A stretch of 64,000 nucleotides of DNA from Phyllobacterium bourgognense (GCF_003337575.1 NZ_QPJM01000002.1:1-64000); one strand, 5' to 3'; positions 19,952 through 29,505 are shown, counted from the stretch's first letter. Notes: generated from the sequence alone by a model not told the origin. Program-made: numbers and translations.

Positions 19952-20702
19952 GCCTGACCACCCGCGGGCTGACGTTCATGCCTCGCCAAATTTTGGTCCG
20001 CGCAAAGACGGCAAGCGTCCCTCCATCCTAATCCTGCATTACACCGGCATGGAAACTGGCGAGGCAGCGGAAAGCTGGCTGGCAAATCCACAAAGTAAAG
20101 TGTCCGCTCACTACGTCGTTTACGAGAATGGCCGTATCGTACAGATGGTGCCAGAAAGCGAACGCGCCTGGCATGCAGGGCAGAGTTCCTGGAAAGGCGA
20201 GACTGATATCAATTCCTGTTCCATCGGAATCGAGATTGTCAACGGTGGGCCGCTGCTCGGGTTTCCGGATTTCCCCGAACAGCAGATCAAGGCATTGATC
20301 GATCTTTGCAGGGGTATCGTGACGCGCCACCACATCCGGTCGGAGAACGTCTTGGCGCACTCGGATATCGCGCCGGCGCGGAAGATCGATCCCGGCGAGA
20401 AATTTCCCTGGCCAGCGCTTTACGACGCGGGCGTTGGCCATTGGGTCGGCCCTTCGCCGGTACGTGGCGGAAGGTTCTTTTCGCTTGGCGATGAGGGGCA
20501 ACCTGTCGAGGCCCTGCAATCAATGCTAGCGCTTTATGGTTATGGTGTGCCTATTGATGGCGTCTTCGGTTCGTCGACACAATTGGGCATTTTGGCCTTC
20601 CAGCGGCACTTTCGCCCTGAAAAAGTCGATGGAGTAGCGGACGTATCGACCATTGAAACGCTGCACAGGCTACTTTCTGCATTGCCGGCGGTCTCGTCAT
20701 AA
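19938..20702 (+). CDS. AmpD-family N-acetylmuramoyl-L-alanine amidase with peptidoglycan-binding domain
   Basis: Zinc amidase of 254 residues. The zinc site is visible as ILILHYTGM near residue 30 (His), GIEIVNGG near 97 (Glu) and LAHSDIAPARKIDPG near 139 (His and Asp). A PG_binding_1 repeat occupies about residues 185-250 (LGDEGQPVEALQSMLALYGY). No signal peptide is seen, which fits a cytoplasmic AmpD that recycles anhydro-muropeptides. The C-terminal binding domain resembles the AmiD group, so periplasmic action cannot be excluded. ATG at 19938 chosen on protein similarity. Confidence 0.87.
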   Translation: MSTFEPDHPRADVHASPNFGPRKDGKRPSILILHYTGMETGEAAESWLANPQSKVSAHYVVYENGRIVQMVPESERAWHAGQSSWKGETDINSCSIGIEIVNGGPLLGFPDFPEQQIKALIDLCRGIVTRHHIRSENVLAHSDIAPARKIDPGEKFPWPALYDAGVGHWVGPSPVRGGRFFSLGDEGQPVEALQSMLALYGYGVPIDGVFGSSTQLGILAFQRHFRPEKVDGVADVSTIETLHRLLSALPAVSS

Positions 20703-20915
20703 GTTGTTGAACGAAAAAGTCTTTTCCCGATAGACTTTGTGCGCTGCAGCATATATATTTCAATGGGTTACACAAAGTTATTTGGCCGATCAATATTCGG
20801 CTGCATTGCGCCGTCAAATCCTTGGCCAATGTTCCGGGCATCGCCCTTGTGTTTTTTGGCACGGAACGGTCCCGGCGTGCACGTTCGTGCGGCCCAAGCT
20901 TCTAGACGGAAAAAG

Positions 20916-21665
20916 ATGACAAAAAAATTTGGTATGATTTTCGCCCTCCTTGGGGCGATGGCCTTCTTCGGCACAAATTCAGCATTCAGCGCTCCAAAGG
21001 AGCCGACAAACCTCGCCGACTACATGAAGGCAAAACGAGTCGAAGCGGAAAAACAGAAAGCCGCTAACAAGTCTACGAAGCCAGTGCAGGCAAAGACCCA
21101 AGGTAAGCGCAGTGTAGAAAAGACAGTGGTCAAGAAAAGCGCAATCAAGTCGCAGCGGGTAAGCAAAAAGGCCTCGAGCCACAAACGCCCGGTGGTTCAT
21201 GCCAAAGCGCGGGTCAAAACCGTCGTTCGAAATGAGACCATCAACCGCGTTGATACAATGACTACGGGTGGTGTCCCTTCAGCGATCGGATCGTCGAACT
21301 ATTCGACGATTATCAATTCCTACGCCTCGTCCTATGGCGTCCCTTTTGCTCTGGCGAACGCGGTTGTCAGGGTGGAAAGCAATTATCGTCCAAACATGAC
21401 CGGCGCCGCCGGTGAAATCGGATTGATGCAGATCAAGCTCGAGACAGCGCGGGGCCTTGGCTATACCGGTTCGCGGCAAGCGCTCTACAACCCGGAAACA
21501 AATATCCAGTGGGGCATGAAGTATCTTGCCGGCGCGCACAAGCTCGGTAACGGCACGACCTGCGGCACCATCCTGCGCTATAATGCCGGTCATGGCGCTA
21601 CGCGCATGAACCCGGTTTCTGCCAACTATTGCAGCAAGGTGAAGTTGCAAATGGCCTCCATGTAA
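20916..21665 (+). CDS. SLT-type lytic transglycosylase, exported
   Basis: Protein of 249 residues. An N-terminal signal peptide (MTKKFGMIFALLGAMAFFGT then NSAFSA) is followed by a Lys-rich basic linker (about 30-120) that could hold the enzyme on teichoic-like or anionic wall material. The C-terminal SLT domain has the catalytic Glu in VVRVESNY near 150, GEIGLMQIK near 168, and NIQWGMKYLAGA near 200. A longer frame upstream of 20916 exists but would bury the signal peptide, so the ATG at 20916 is preferred. It ends in a strong terminator before rnpB. Confidence 0.86.
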   Translation: MTKKFGMIFALLGAMAFFGTNSAFSAPKEPTNLADYMKAKRVEAEKQKAANKSTKPVQAKTQGKRSVEKTVVKKSAIKSQRVSKKASSHKRPVVHAKARVKTVVRNETINRVDTMTTGGVPSAIGSSNYSTIINSYASSYGVPFALANAVVRVESNYRPNMTGAAGEIGLMQIKLETARGLGYTGSRQALYNPETNIQWGMKYLAGAHKLGNGTTCGTILRYNAGHGATRMNPVSANYCSKVKLQMASM

Positions 21666-21690
21666 GGCTGGTCAAACCTCTGTTGAGTTC

Positions 21691-21717
21691 AAGGCCGGAA
21701 AGTCTCCGGCCTTTTTT
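21691..21717 (+). terminator. Terminator of the SLT transglycosylase gene
   Basis: AAGGCCGGA (21691-21699) pairs perfectly with TCCGGCCTT (21705-21713), followed by further T. It insulates the transglycosylase gene from rnpB. Confidence 0.85.
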
Positions 21718-21754
21718 CATTTGCGTTTTTCCTCCGAAACGCATTTATACGCAT

Positions 21755-22189
21755 CGCCAGCTGGCCGGGCAGCCGCGCATGTCATACGCCGAAAGGCGGC
21801 ATGTGAGGAAAGTCCGGGCTCCATGGAAACACGGTGCCGGATAACGTCCGGCGGGGGTGACCCCAGGGAAAGTGCCACAGAAAGGAAACCGCCCCGTCTT
21901 TCGTTGCGCCGCATACGGCTCGTATTGGACGCAAGGAATGACGGGGTAAGGGTGAAAGGGTGGGGTAAGAGCCCACCGCGCAACTGGTAACAGGGGCGGC
22001 ATGGCAAACCCCACCGGGAGCAAAACCGAATAGGGACGGCGTGCCGGGCGAAAGTCCGGCGATCAGTTTCCGGGTCAGTCGTCCGGGTGGGTTGCAGGAG
22101 GCGGATGGCAACATCCGTCCAAGATGAATGGCTGCCGCGTTGGATGAAAATCCAGCCATACAGAACCCGGCTTACAGGCCAGCTGGCAT
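21755..22189 (+). ncRNA. rnpB: RNase P RNA (M1-type, class A)
   Basis: The catalytic RNA of RNase P, which matures tRNA 5' ends. Conserved blocks are seen in order: GAGGAAAGTCCGGGCTCC from about 21806, ACAGAAAGGAAACCGCC near 21880, and at the 3' end CAGAACCCGGCTTACAGGCC (22160-22180). The terminal helix forms between GCCAGCTGGC at 21756-21765 and the same palindromic sequence at 22178-22187. Several open frames in both directions across it are artefacts of its high GC content. Ends are approximate. Confidence 0.96.
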
Positions 22190-22333
22190 TTTCAATTCAT
22201 TGATTTCGCTGCACTCGTTCGGTCCGGTCGTGCGCGCTCGATTTGCGACTAATCCGAGAGTCCTAACTCTTCATTAAGCTTAATGAGCGATAAATTCAGA
22301 ATCGCCGGAAGTGTGCCGGAATAGCGGCTCATT

Positions 22334-22378
22334 CCCACTCTGTGTCTTGTAATCCCATTGACGCCCATAGTGCCCCAT
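22334..22378 (-). promoter_or_regulatory. MraZ-box array (TGGG repeats) before the dcw cluster
   Basis: On the minus strand, TGGG boxes occur at 22374-22378, 22364-22368, 22354-22358 and 22334-22338 (plus strand CCCAT, CCCAT, CCCAT, CCCAC). The spacing is 10, 10 and 20 bases. MraZ is known to bind TGGGN repeats spaced 10 bases apart upstream of its own operon. The array lies about 200 bases before mraZ, between it and rnpB, so the dcw promoter is expected nearby. Confidence 0.6.
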
Positions 22379-22578
22379 GATATCGATTGATTTCATCAGT
22401 AGCGTTCAGTCGACACGGTGTTTCCCGAAATACGATTTGGCATGCCCAGGCTGGCGTTCGGCTCAGATTGCCGGTGCTTGGACATCTATTGGTGGGGCTC
22501 GCGCTTCGAAGCGATCGGAGAGCGAGACAGAGGTAGAGATGATCGAAGCCCAGGGGGCGGAAACGGCGGAGTTGCGTT

Positions 22579-23036
22579 TTGAACCGGTTCCTCGGACATG
22601 TGACGAACAGGATCGATGCGAAGGGGCGGGTGTCCGTTCCCGCGCACTTTCGTTCGATCATCCAGACGGCCGGCCATACGGACTCTATGCGCTCCGTTCT
22701 CTGCATCTGCCTGCGCTCGATGCAGGCGGCCCGGAACTTTTGACGCGCTTCGACAATCATCTGGACAGCGAGGATCCTTTCGCGGAGACGGCGGACGACA
22801 TGTCGTTTTATCTTCACGCGGATGGCGGTTTCCTGAAGCTGGACGGGGATGGGCGGATAACAGTTACGGATTTCATGCGCGAGCATACGGGCATTTCATC
22901 GGATGTGACCTTTGCGGGCGCCAACACGCATTTTCAGATGTGGCACCCGGACCGGTTCGAAGCGCATCGGGCAAAGGTCCGGCAGCGACTGGCGGAAAAG
23001 CGCCGTCAGGAAAATCTGACCGCGGGGAAGAACTGA
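22579..23036 (+). pseudogene. mraZ: mraZ, dcw transcriptional regulator, broken by a 1-base frameshift
   Basis: MraZ represses the dcw operon through TGGG boxes. The N-terminal part starts at TTG 22579 with GGAG 7 bases upstream and reads [20 protein letters not shown] and onward through [11 protein letters not shown]. At 22680 the frame shifts: the C-terminal part continues in another frame as [17 protein letters not shown], with [21 protein letters not shown] following. One extra G in the GG at 22680-22681 would restore a protein of about 152 residues, the normal length. Either the gene is inactivated or the assembly lost a base. Its stop overlaps the rsmH start. Confidence 0.88.
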
Positions 23037-24064
23037 TGGCGAGTTCGCCAGATGCGGGCAATGGCCGTCATATTCCGGTCCTGCTCGATGAAGTCATTGC
23101 CGCGCTCCAGCCGGCAAAGGGCCAGCTGATCATCGATGGTACGTTCGGCGCAGGCGGCTATACCAAACGCATCCTTGAAACAGGCGCTTCCGTAACGGCG
23201 GTTGATCGCGACCCGTCGGCTATCCAGGCCGGCCGTGCCATGGAAAAGGAATATGCCGGGCGATTGACCCTCGTGCAAGGTGCTTTTTCGACACTGGATC
23301 AGGTCGCGTTACTCGGTGCACCGAATGGCATCGTTCTCGACATTGGTGTTTCGTCCATGCAGATCGATGAGGCCGAGCGCGGCTTTTCGTTCCAGAAGGA
23401 TGGCCCGCTCGACATGCGGATGTCGAGTACCGGTCCGAGTGCCGCCGACGTCGTCAATCGCCTGAAAATCGGTGATCTGGCGCGTATCTTCAATTTTCTC
23501 GGGGAGGAGCGCCATGCCGGGCGCATCGCCCGTATGATCGACAAGCGACGGGTGACCGAACCCTTCACCCGCACACGCGACCTTGCCAATGCCATCGAGG
23601 CGCTTGTCGGCAGAAACCCGAAAGTGCCGATCCATCCGGCGACGCGGGTGTTCCAGGCCCTGCGCATCTTCGTCAATGACGAACTGGGAGAACTCGTACG
23701 CGCGTTGCATGCGGCTGAACGCGTGTTGAAACCTGGCGGGCGGCTCGTCGTCGTCACGTTTCATTCGCTCGAAGACCGTATCGTCAAGCGCTTCTTTTCC
23801 GATCGCTCAGGTACTGGCGGCGGCTCGCGTCATCTGCCGCAACTCGAACAGCGCCTGGCAAGCTTCACCCCGGTCGGCAAGGGCATCGTTGCACCAAGTG
23901 AGGCAGAGGCTCTTCGCAATCCGCGAGCCCGCTCGGCGAAACTAAGAGCCGGCATCCGCACAGACAATCCGCCGCTGGCCGAAGATCATTCGATCTATGG
24001 CCTGCCCAATCTTCCGATTTTCCATGAAACCCAATCTCTCTTTGATAAAAGAATGGGGAGTTGA
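23036..24064 (+). CDS. rsmH: 16S rRNA (cytosine-1402-N4) methyltransferase RsmH
   Basis: RsmH (MraW) methylates N4 of C1402 in the decoding centre of 16S rRNA. The 342-residue product begins with the signature [13 protein letters not shown] at residue 12, then [15 protein letters not shown] near 35 (SAM loop), [10 protein letters not shown] near 105, [17 protein letters not shown]-like sequence near 120, and [17 protein letters not shown] near 240. The frame is open further upstream across mraZ, but the ATG at 23036 overlapping the mraZ stop (TGATG) is the standard dcw arrangement. Confidence 0.96.
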   Translation: MASSPDAGNGRHIPVLLDEVIAALQPAKGQLIIDGTFGAGGYTKRILETGASVTAVDRDPSAIQAGRAMEKEYAGRLTLVQGAFSTLDQVALLGAPNGIVLDIGVSSMQIDEAERGFSFQKDGPLDMRMSSTGPSAADVVNRLKIGDLARIFNFLGEERHAGRIARMIDKRRVTEPFTRTRDLANAIEALVGRNPKVPIHPATRVFQALRIFVNDELGELVRALHAAERVLKPGGRLVVVTFHSLEDRIVKRFFSDRSGTGGGSRHLPQLEQRLASFTPVGKGIVAPSEAEALRNPRARSAKLRAGIRTDNPPLAEDHSIYGLPNLPIFHETQSLFDKRMGS

Positions 24065-24067
24065 TCC

Positions 24068-24526
24068 GTGCTGCGTACATTCGACGTCATTTTGATCGGG
24101 CTGATGATCCTGGCGGCCGCCGTGACCTATAAGATCAAGCACGATGCTGAAAAGCAGATGACGCAGGTTACCCGGCTCCAGCGCATGATAACGGATGAGA
24201 GGGATACGATCGATCTGCTGAAGGCCGATTGGAGCCTGCTGACCCAGCCGAACCGTCTGCAAAAGCTGGTTGAGACATTTCAAGGCCAGCTCGATCTGCA
24301 ACAGGTGGAAGCGCAACAGATCATCAACATCGATGAATTACCGCAGCCGAAACCCGTCTCGCAAGATTTGGATGACGTCGCGAACATTATCACCGAAGCG
24401 GATGCAGGTGAGAAAATCAAACCAGACACAACCATGACCGGCAGCATCAACAAACCGAAGGCGGCGCCAAAGCCGCCCAAGCGAATTGTTCCGATTGCGG
24501 CGCCAAAGGCAGCGGGGCTCTATTGA
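24068..24526 (+). CDS. ftsL: Cell division protein FtsL
   Basis: Small divisome protein of 152 residues. It has a short cytoplasmic N-terminus, one membrane helix (FDVILIGLMILAAAVTYKI, residues 5-23), and a periplasmic coiled coil (about 25-75) with the conserved LLKADWSLLTQPNRL segment. The C-terminal about 70 residues are a Pro/Lys-rich extension typical of alphaproteobacterial FtsL. FtsL bridges FtsQ/B and FtsW/I. It starts at GTG 4 bases after rsmH and its stop overlaps the ftsI start. Confidence 0.88.
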   Translation: MLRTFDVILIGLMILAAAVTYKIKHDAEKQMTQVTRLQRMITDERDTIDLLKADWSLLTQPNRLQKLVETFQGQLDLQQVEAQQIINIDELPQPKPVSQDLDDVANIITEADAGEKIKPDTTMTGSINKPKAAPKPPKRIVPIAAPKAAGLY

Positions 24527-26265
24527 TGGCTGCGATCTGGATCAAACAGAAGAAAGCTGAATTGGTAACGGGTATCTCGCCTGTTTTCGCGCTGGACGCC
24601 AAAAAGAATAAATCGGGCAATCGCGCCCGCAATCGCGTCGTCATGGCGATAGCCTGTTTCGTCGGCATATACGGGATCATCGGCGGGCGGCTGGTTTATT
24701 ACGGGATGCAGGAAGACACGACAGGCTATAATGGCCCGACCGGGGCGGTCCTTGCGTCGCGTCCCGATATTCTCGATCGCAACGGCGAAGTCCTGGCCAC
24801 CGACATCAAGACCGCCTCGCTTTATGCCGAGCCGCGCAAGATCGTCGATCCGGACGAGGCCATCGAATTGCTTTCGACAGTCCTGCCGGATCTCAATTTC
24901 GAACAGACCTATAGCCGCCTCAAGAGCGGGACCGGCTTTGCCTGGCTCAAGCGCGGGCTGACACCGCAGCAGAAGAGCCAGATCATGGCGCTGGGTATTC
25001 CAGGCATTGGCTTCCGCACGGAGAAATCCCGTTTCTATCCGGGTGGTCCCACTGCTTCGCATATCCTTGGACTTGTCAATATCGACAATCAGGGTATTGC
25101 CGGCATGGAGAAATACATCGACGAACAGGGCCTGTCCGACCTGCGCGATGTCGGTCTTGCCGACGGTCGCTCCCTTGAGCCGGTGAAATTGTCGATTGAT
25201 CTGCGTGTCCAGCATGTCGTGCGCGATGTGGTCATCACAGCGATGCAAAAATACCGTGCGATTGCGGCCGGCGCGGTAGTGATCAATGTGCGTACCGGCG
25301 AAGTGCTTGCGATGGCTTCGGCGCCGGATTTCGATCCGAACAATCCGTTCAATGCGCTGGATAAAGACCACCTCAATCGCATGTCCGCCGGCACATACGA
25401 GATGGGTTCCACCATCAAGAGTTTCACCACGGCGATGGCCCTCGATTCCGGCAAGGTCAATCTGCAGAGTACCTTCGATGCGAGACGCCCGATCACCATC
25501 GGCCGACAGACGATCCGCGATTTCCACGGGAAAAATCGCATTCTCACCATGCCGGAAGTCTTCATCTACTCCTCGAACATCGGCTCGGCCAAGGAGGCGG
25601 ACGTTGTTGGCATCGAGGGGCACCGTGCATTCCTCCATCGCATGGGCCTGCTTGATCGAATGCAGACGGAATTGCCGGAAGTCGCACGGCCAATGGAACC
25701 GAAGGTTTGGAAGAAAGTGCATTCCATTACGATTGCCTTCGGTCACGGCATGGCAACGACACCATTGCAGACGGCGGTTGGCGCAGCCGCCTTGATGAAT
25801 GGCGGCAAGCTCATTGAACCAACGTTCCTGCCCCGCACTATCGAAGCGGCAAACAAGGTCGCAAAACAGGTGGTGAGCGAAAAGACCAGCGAGGATATGC
25901 GCTATCTTTATCGCCTGAACGCTGAGAAGGGCTCCGGTGGCTCCGGCAACCGGGCATCGGTTCCCGGGTACCGCGTTGGTGGCAAGACCGGTACTGCGGA
26001 AAAAGTGATCAATGGCCGCTACTCGAGCGACGTGCGCTTCAACGCCTTTGTTGCAGCGTTTCCGATCGACAAGCCAGAATATGTGGTCCTGACTATTGTC
26101 GATGAGCCAAAAGCGGAGGAAGGCAAGGTTGGCGCTACGGCAGGATTTAACGCAGCACCAATGGTTGCAGATATAATTCGCAGATCGGCATCATTCCTCG
26201 GCGTTCAGCCTGATTTCCGCGAAGAACAAGAATCCGCTCCATTGATGGTTAATTTTGATCAATAA
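24526..26265 (+). CDS. ftsI: Septal peptidoglycan transpeptidase FtsI (PBP3)
   Basis: Class B penicillin-binding protein of 579 residues. A cytoplasmic tail is followed by a membrane anchor (residues about 38-60, VVMAIACFVGIYGIIGGRLVY) and the RPDILDRNGEVLA segment of the pedestal domain. The transpeptidase domain has the active Ser in MGSTIKSF near 298, SSN near 345 (YSSNIGSA) and KTGTAEK near 488. With FtsW it builds septal wall. ATG at 24526 is used because it overlaps the ftsL stop (TGATG). The gap to murE holds a weak 7-bp stem (26272-26294). Confidence 0.96.
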   Translation: MAAIWIKQKKAELVTGISPVFALDAKKNKSGNRARNRVVMAIACFVGIYGIIGGRLVYYGMQEDTTGYNGPTGAVLASRPDILDRNGEVLATDIKTASLYAEPRKIVDPDEAIELLSTVLPDLNFEQTYSRLKSGTGFAWLKRGLTPQQKSQIMALGIPGIGFRTEKSRFYPGGPTASHILGLVNIDNQGIAGMEKYIDEQGLSDLRDVGLADGRSLEPVKLSIDLRVQHVVRDVVITAMQKYRAIAAGAVVINVRTGEVLAMASAPDFDPNNPFNALDKDHLNRMSAGTYEMGSTIKSFTTAMALDSGKVNLQSTFDARRPITIGRQTIRDFHGKNRILTMPEVFIYSSNIGSAKEADVVGIEGHRAFLHRMGLLDRMQTELPEVARPMEPKVWKKVHSITIAFGHGMATTPLQTAVGAAALMNGGKLIEPTFLPRTIEAANKVAKQVVSEKTSEDMRYLYRLNAEKGSGGSGNRASVPGYRVGGKTGTAEKVINGRYSSDVRFNAFVAAFPIDKPEYVVLTIVDEPKAEEGKVGATAGFNAAPMVADIIRRSASFLGVQPDFREEQESAPLMVNFDQ

Positions 26266-26333
26266 CGATAGAACGCGAATCGTACCGTCGCGTTTTCGAT
26301 GGTTTTTAAAGTGAAGATGGGTCCAGTCCGGCC

Positions 26334-27782
26334 ATGAAACTGAAAGATCTGAACGGCATTCCAGCCTTGGCTATCTCTGAACTCGGAGAGAAGACAATCC
26401 GTGGCCTGACGTCGGACTCCCGTCAGGTCGAACGCGGATTTCTGTTTGCTGCATTGAAGGGTTCGAAGGCCGATGGCGTCGCCTATGCTGCCGATGCGGT
26501 GGCACGCGGCGCAGTCGTGATCGTGGCATCGCGCGGAGCAAAGCTTGGCAATGTCTCCGTACCCATCATTTATGTCGATGATCCACGCCGGACATTGGCA
26601 CTCGCCGCCGCCAGTTTCTACAAACTACAGCCAGATGTGATGGTTGCCATTACCGGCACCAGCGGCAAAACGTCCGTCGCATCGTTCACGCGTCAGATAT
26701 GGGCGCAGGCCGGCTTCGCCTCGGCAAGCATCGGAACGACTGGCGTCGTCTCACCCAAGCGCGATGACTACGGTTCGCTGACGACACCGGATCCGGTCGA
26801 ACTGCATAAATTGCTGCGCGAACTGGTGGAAGAGGGCGTAACCCACGCGGCGATGGAGGCCTCCTCTCATGGTCTCGACCAGCGCCGGCTCGACGGCGTC
26901 AGGCTTTTTGCCGGAGCGTTCACCAATCTCGGCCACGATCACATGGATTATCACGCGACGGTCGAGGAGTATCATGTAGCAAAGCTGCGGCTGTTCACTG
27001 AGCTTCTGCCCAAGGGCGCACCGGCAATCATCTTTGCAGACGATCCGTTCTCAAAGCCCACTATCGCCGCAGCAGAGCAGGCTGGTTGTACGGTTTTGAC
27101 CGTTGGGCGGAAGGGTGATTTCATCACCCTGAAGCGGGTCGAGCACGAGCGGTTCCGCCAGCACGTTGAAGTGCACATCGCCGGTGAGATCTTTGAGATC
27201 ACACTACCGCTCGCTGGTGATTTCCAGGTGGCCAATGGTCTGGTCGCAGCAGGCCTTGCGATGGCCTCAGGTGTACCTGCCGCAGCAGCCATGCGCGGGC
27301 TTGAGCGGTTGAAGGGTGCGCCGGGACGGCTCGATCTTGTTGGCGCGACGGAAGATGGCGCTCCTGCCTATGTCGATTATGCTCATAAGCCCGACGCGCT
27401 CGAGAATGTGCTGACGTCAGTTCGGCCGTTCACGACGGGTCGTGTTATCGTGGTTTTCGGTTGCGGTGGCGATCGTGACAAGGGCAAGCGCCCGATGATG
27501 GGCGAAATCGCAACGCGCCTTGCTGATGTTGTCATCGTGACCGATGACAATCCGCGCTCTGAAGTTCCTGCGACCATCCGCGCCGAAATTCTTGCAGCCG
27601 CTCCCGGTGCCCGCGAAATCGCAGACCGCCGCGAGGCGATCCAGGAAGCCGTCGCCATGATGAAGACCGGCGATACGCTGATCGTTGCGGGCAAGGGGCA
27701 CGAAGAAGGCCAGACCATCGGCGATGTTGTGCTCCCGTTTTCTGATCACGTCGAAGTTGCCGAGGCGCTGAGAGCGAGATGA
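26334..27782 (+). CDS. murE: UDP-MurNAc-tripeptide synthetase MurE (meso-diaminopimelate adding)
   Basis: Mur ligase of 482 residues adding meso-diaminopimelate to UDP-MurNAc-Ala-Glu. The ATP loop is [10 protein letters not shown] near residue 105; the carbamylated-Lys region is AKLRLF near 218. The DNPR motif (TDDNPRSE, near 404) selects meso-DAP over lysine, so the wall is of the Gram-negative type. GAPGRLD near 325 is typical of the family. It is separated from ftsI by 68 bases and from murF by a 290-base gap with a repeat element. Confidence 0.96.
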   Translation: MKLKDLNGIPALAISELGEKTIRGLTSDSRQVERGFLFAALKGSKADGVAYAADAVARGAVVIVASRGAKLGNVSVPIIYVDDPRRTLALAAASFYKLQPDVMVAITGTSGKTSVASFTRQIWAQAGFASASIGTTGVVSPKRDDYGSLTTPDPVELHKLLRELVEEGVTHAAMEASSHGLDQRRLDGVRLFAGAFTNLGHDHMDYHATVEEYHVAKLRLFTELLPKGAPAIIFADDPFSKPTIAAAEQAGCTVLTVGRKGDFITLKRVEHERFRQHVEVHIAGEIFEITLPLAGDFQVANGLVAAGLAMASGVPAAAAMRGLERLKGAPGRLDLVGATEDGAPAYVDYAHKPDALENVLTSVRPFTTGRVIVVFGCGGDRDKGKRPMMGEIATRLADVVIVTDDNPRSEVPATIRAEILAAAPGAREIADRREAIQEAVAMMKTGDTLIVAGKGHEEGQTIGDVVLPFSDHVEVAEALRAR

Positions 27783-28071
27783 GACCATATTGCACACGTT
27801 CTGTTTCTCGGATGACGAGACAATCCACGCGGAAGGTGGCGAGGCCGATGTCTTTCCATCGGACGAAGCTGCCTGACAAAGTGGGTGTCCGCCAGCCGGA
27901 AACCCAAAGGGCCGGGCGAATTTGGCCCAAATTCTTCGGGCTTCGGCTTCGTCCGATGCACACACATCGGCCTCGCCAAACCCGTCGACCTTGTTCCAAA
28001 TTCTCTCCGGCAGAATGGTGCAATATAATTTCATCTCGCTCTCAAGACCGGCTGGCGCGGGAGAAGGGCGC
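27783..28071. other. murE-murF spacer holding a repeat element
   Basis: In most dcw clusters murE and murF touch or overlap; here 289 bases separate them, about half taken by a long inverted repeat (27837-27978). An open frame across the stretch on each strand reads as low-quality protein and is rejected. The murF start and its ribosome-binding site (GAGAAGGG) lie at the right edge. Confidence 0.7.
27837..27978. repeat. 142-bp palindromic intergenic element
   Basis: The ends form a long hairpin. TGGCGAGGCCGATGT at the left pairs with ACATCGGCCTCGCCA at the right, and after a 5-base bubble CATCGGACGAAGC pairs with GCTTCGTCCGATG. The outer 28 base pairs are perfect. The 77-base loop contains a nested palindrome GAATTTG-GCC-CAAATTC (27918-27934). 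No transposase is encoded. It has the form of a non-autonomous palindromic repeat of rhizobial genomes; the family is not identified. Confidence 0.7.
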
Positions 28072-29505
28072 ATGAGCCTGCTCTGGACTTCCGATGCAAT
28101 GGTCGAAGCGATGAATGGAAGGCCCGTCGGCAAATTGCCTGGAGGGATCACCGGAATTTCCATCGATACGCGCACCCTGCAGGCCGGCGAAGGGTTCTTT
28201 GCCATCAAAGGCGATGCGCTCGATGGCCATGACTACGCAACGGCTGCCGTTGCGGCTGGCGCTGCACTTCTCGTGGTCGCCGAAGCAAAACTGCCGGCGC
28301 TCGGAAAACTGAAAGCGCCGATGATCGTCGTTGATGACGTGTTGGCGGCGTTGACCCGGCTAGGCATTGCATCGCGGGAGCGCTCGCATGCGCAGATCGT
28401 TGCCGTCACAGGATCGGTCGGCAAGACAACCACCAAGGAAGCACTGCGGCATGTTCTTGCACAGGCCGGAAAAGTGCATGCTTCCGTCGCATCCTTCAAC
28501 AATCACTGGGGCGTCCCGCTCACGCTCGCGCGCATGCCGGCGGACACTGATTACGGCATCTTTGAAATCGGCATGAACCATGCCGGCGAAATACGCCCGC
28601 TAGTCAAAATGGTGCGTCCGCACGTCGCGTTGATTACCTTGATCGCTGCTGCACATCTCGGGCACTTCAAAAATTTACAGGAAATCGCGATCGCCAAGGC
28701 GGAAATCTTCGAAGGAGTTGTACCGGGCGGATATGCCTTGCTCAACCGCGATGACAAGCACTTCAAACTTTTGGAAAAACTGGCGCACAATGCAGGTGTC
28801 GAGCACATCAAGAGTTTTGGCGAGAATGCGCGTGCTGACTACCGCCTGATGAAGCTTAAACTCCACGACGAATGTTCCTGTTTGACGGCGCGTCTTGCTG
28901 GCGAGGAAGCGGTCGTCAAAATCGGTGCTCCTGGCAGGCATTTCGTCCAGAACGTACTTGCAGTTCTTGGCGCCGCGCACCTGACGGGCGCGGATATGAC
29001 CAAGGTAACGCTGGCGCTCGCGTCGTTGCGGCCGGAGAGCGGTCGCGGCGCGCGTCATCTCCTTGAGATAGCCAACGGAACGTTCACCTTGATTGACGAA
29101 AGCTACAACGCCAATCCTGCATCTATGCGCGCGGCAATCGAACTCTTGGCGGCCGCAACGCCGCACGGAAAGGGCCGTCGCATTGCGGTGCTTGGCGACA
29201 TGCTGGAACTCGGCAAGCAGGCACCGAAGCTGCACGCCGAGTTATCTTCGGTGATCTTGGCCAATCCAATCAATATGGTTTTTATCGGCGGACCGGAGAT
29301 GGCAGCGCTGAAATCGGCCATGCCGGTTGAATTTCATGCCGAATACAGGCAGACCGTAGACGAATTGCAACCGCAATTGCTGAACACTATCAGAGCCGGT
29401 GACGTGGTCATGGTCAAGTCATCCAAGGGGACCGGCTTCGCGCAGATCGTGAAAACGCTCTTGCAGAAATACAACACCGTAGAGCCGCTCGGTCCTGCCG
29501 AATAG
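28072..29505 (+). CDS. murF: UDP-MurNAc-tripeptide:D-Ala-D-Ala ligase MurF
   Basis: Mur ligase of 477 residues that adds D-Ala-D-Ala to give the pentapeptide precursor. The ATP loop VTGSVGKTTTKEA is near residue 110, FEIGMNHAGEI near 164, LIDESYNANPASMRAAI near 342 and VLGDMLELG near 375, all MurF hallmarks. The frame is open further upstream through the repeat element, but the ATG at 28072 gives the normal N-terminus (MSLLWTSDAMVEAM). D-Ala-D-Ala comes from Ddl encoded at 37617. Confidence 0.96.
   Translation: MSLLWTSDAMVEAMNGRPVGKLPGGITGISIDTRTLQAGEGFFAIKGDALDGHDYATAAVAAGAALLVVAEAKLPALGKLKAPMIVVDDVLAALTRLGIASRERSHAQIVAVTGSVGKTTTKEALRHVLAQAGKVHASVASFNNHWGVPLTLARMPADTDYGIFEIGMNHAGEIRPLVKMVRPHVALITLIAAAHLGHFKNLQEIAIAKAEIFEGVVPGGYALLNRDDKHFKLLEKLAHNAGVEHIKSFGENARADYRLMKLKLHDECSCLTARLAGEEAVVKIGAPGRHFVQNVLAVLGAAHLTGADMTKVTLALASLRPESGRGARHLLEIANGTFTLIDESYNANPASMRAAIELLAAATPHGKGRRIAVLGDMLELGKQAPKLHAELSSVILANPINMVFIGGPEMAALKSAMPVEFHAEYRQTVDELQPQLLNTIRAGDVVMVKSSKGTGFAQIVKTLLQKYNTVEPLGPAE

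Noticed and set aside
21721-22159. Several open frames across rnpB on both strands
   Set aside because: The stretch is clearly RNase P RNA, which is not translated.
22271-22286. 16-bp perfect palindrome TCATTAAGCTTAATGA between rnpB and mraZ
   Set aside because: Tested as a CtrA site (TTAA-N7-TTAA) but the spacing is wrong; no T-run for a terminator. Left unassigned.
22616-23035. Long N-terminal extension of rsmH
   Set aside because: This frame overlaps mraZ and lacks similarity; the TGATG start at 23036 is the standard arrangement.
24520-25746. 408-codon antisense frame over ftsI
   Set aside because: Complete overlap with FtsI, whose catalytic motifs are intact; the antisense product is His/Arg/Asp-rich and not protein-like.
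27779-28075. 98-codon frame between murE and murF (and antisense frames there)
   Set aside because: It runs through the palindromic repeat element and reads as low-complexity sequence; no family or ribosome-binding site.
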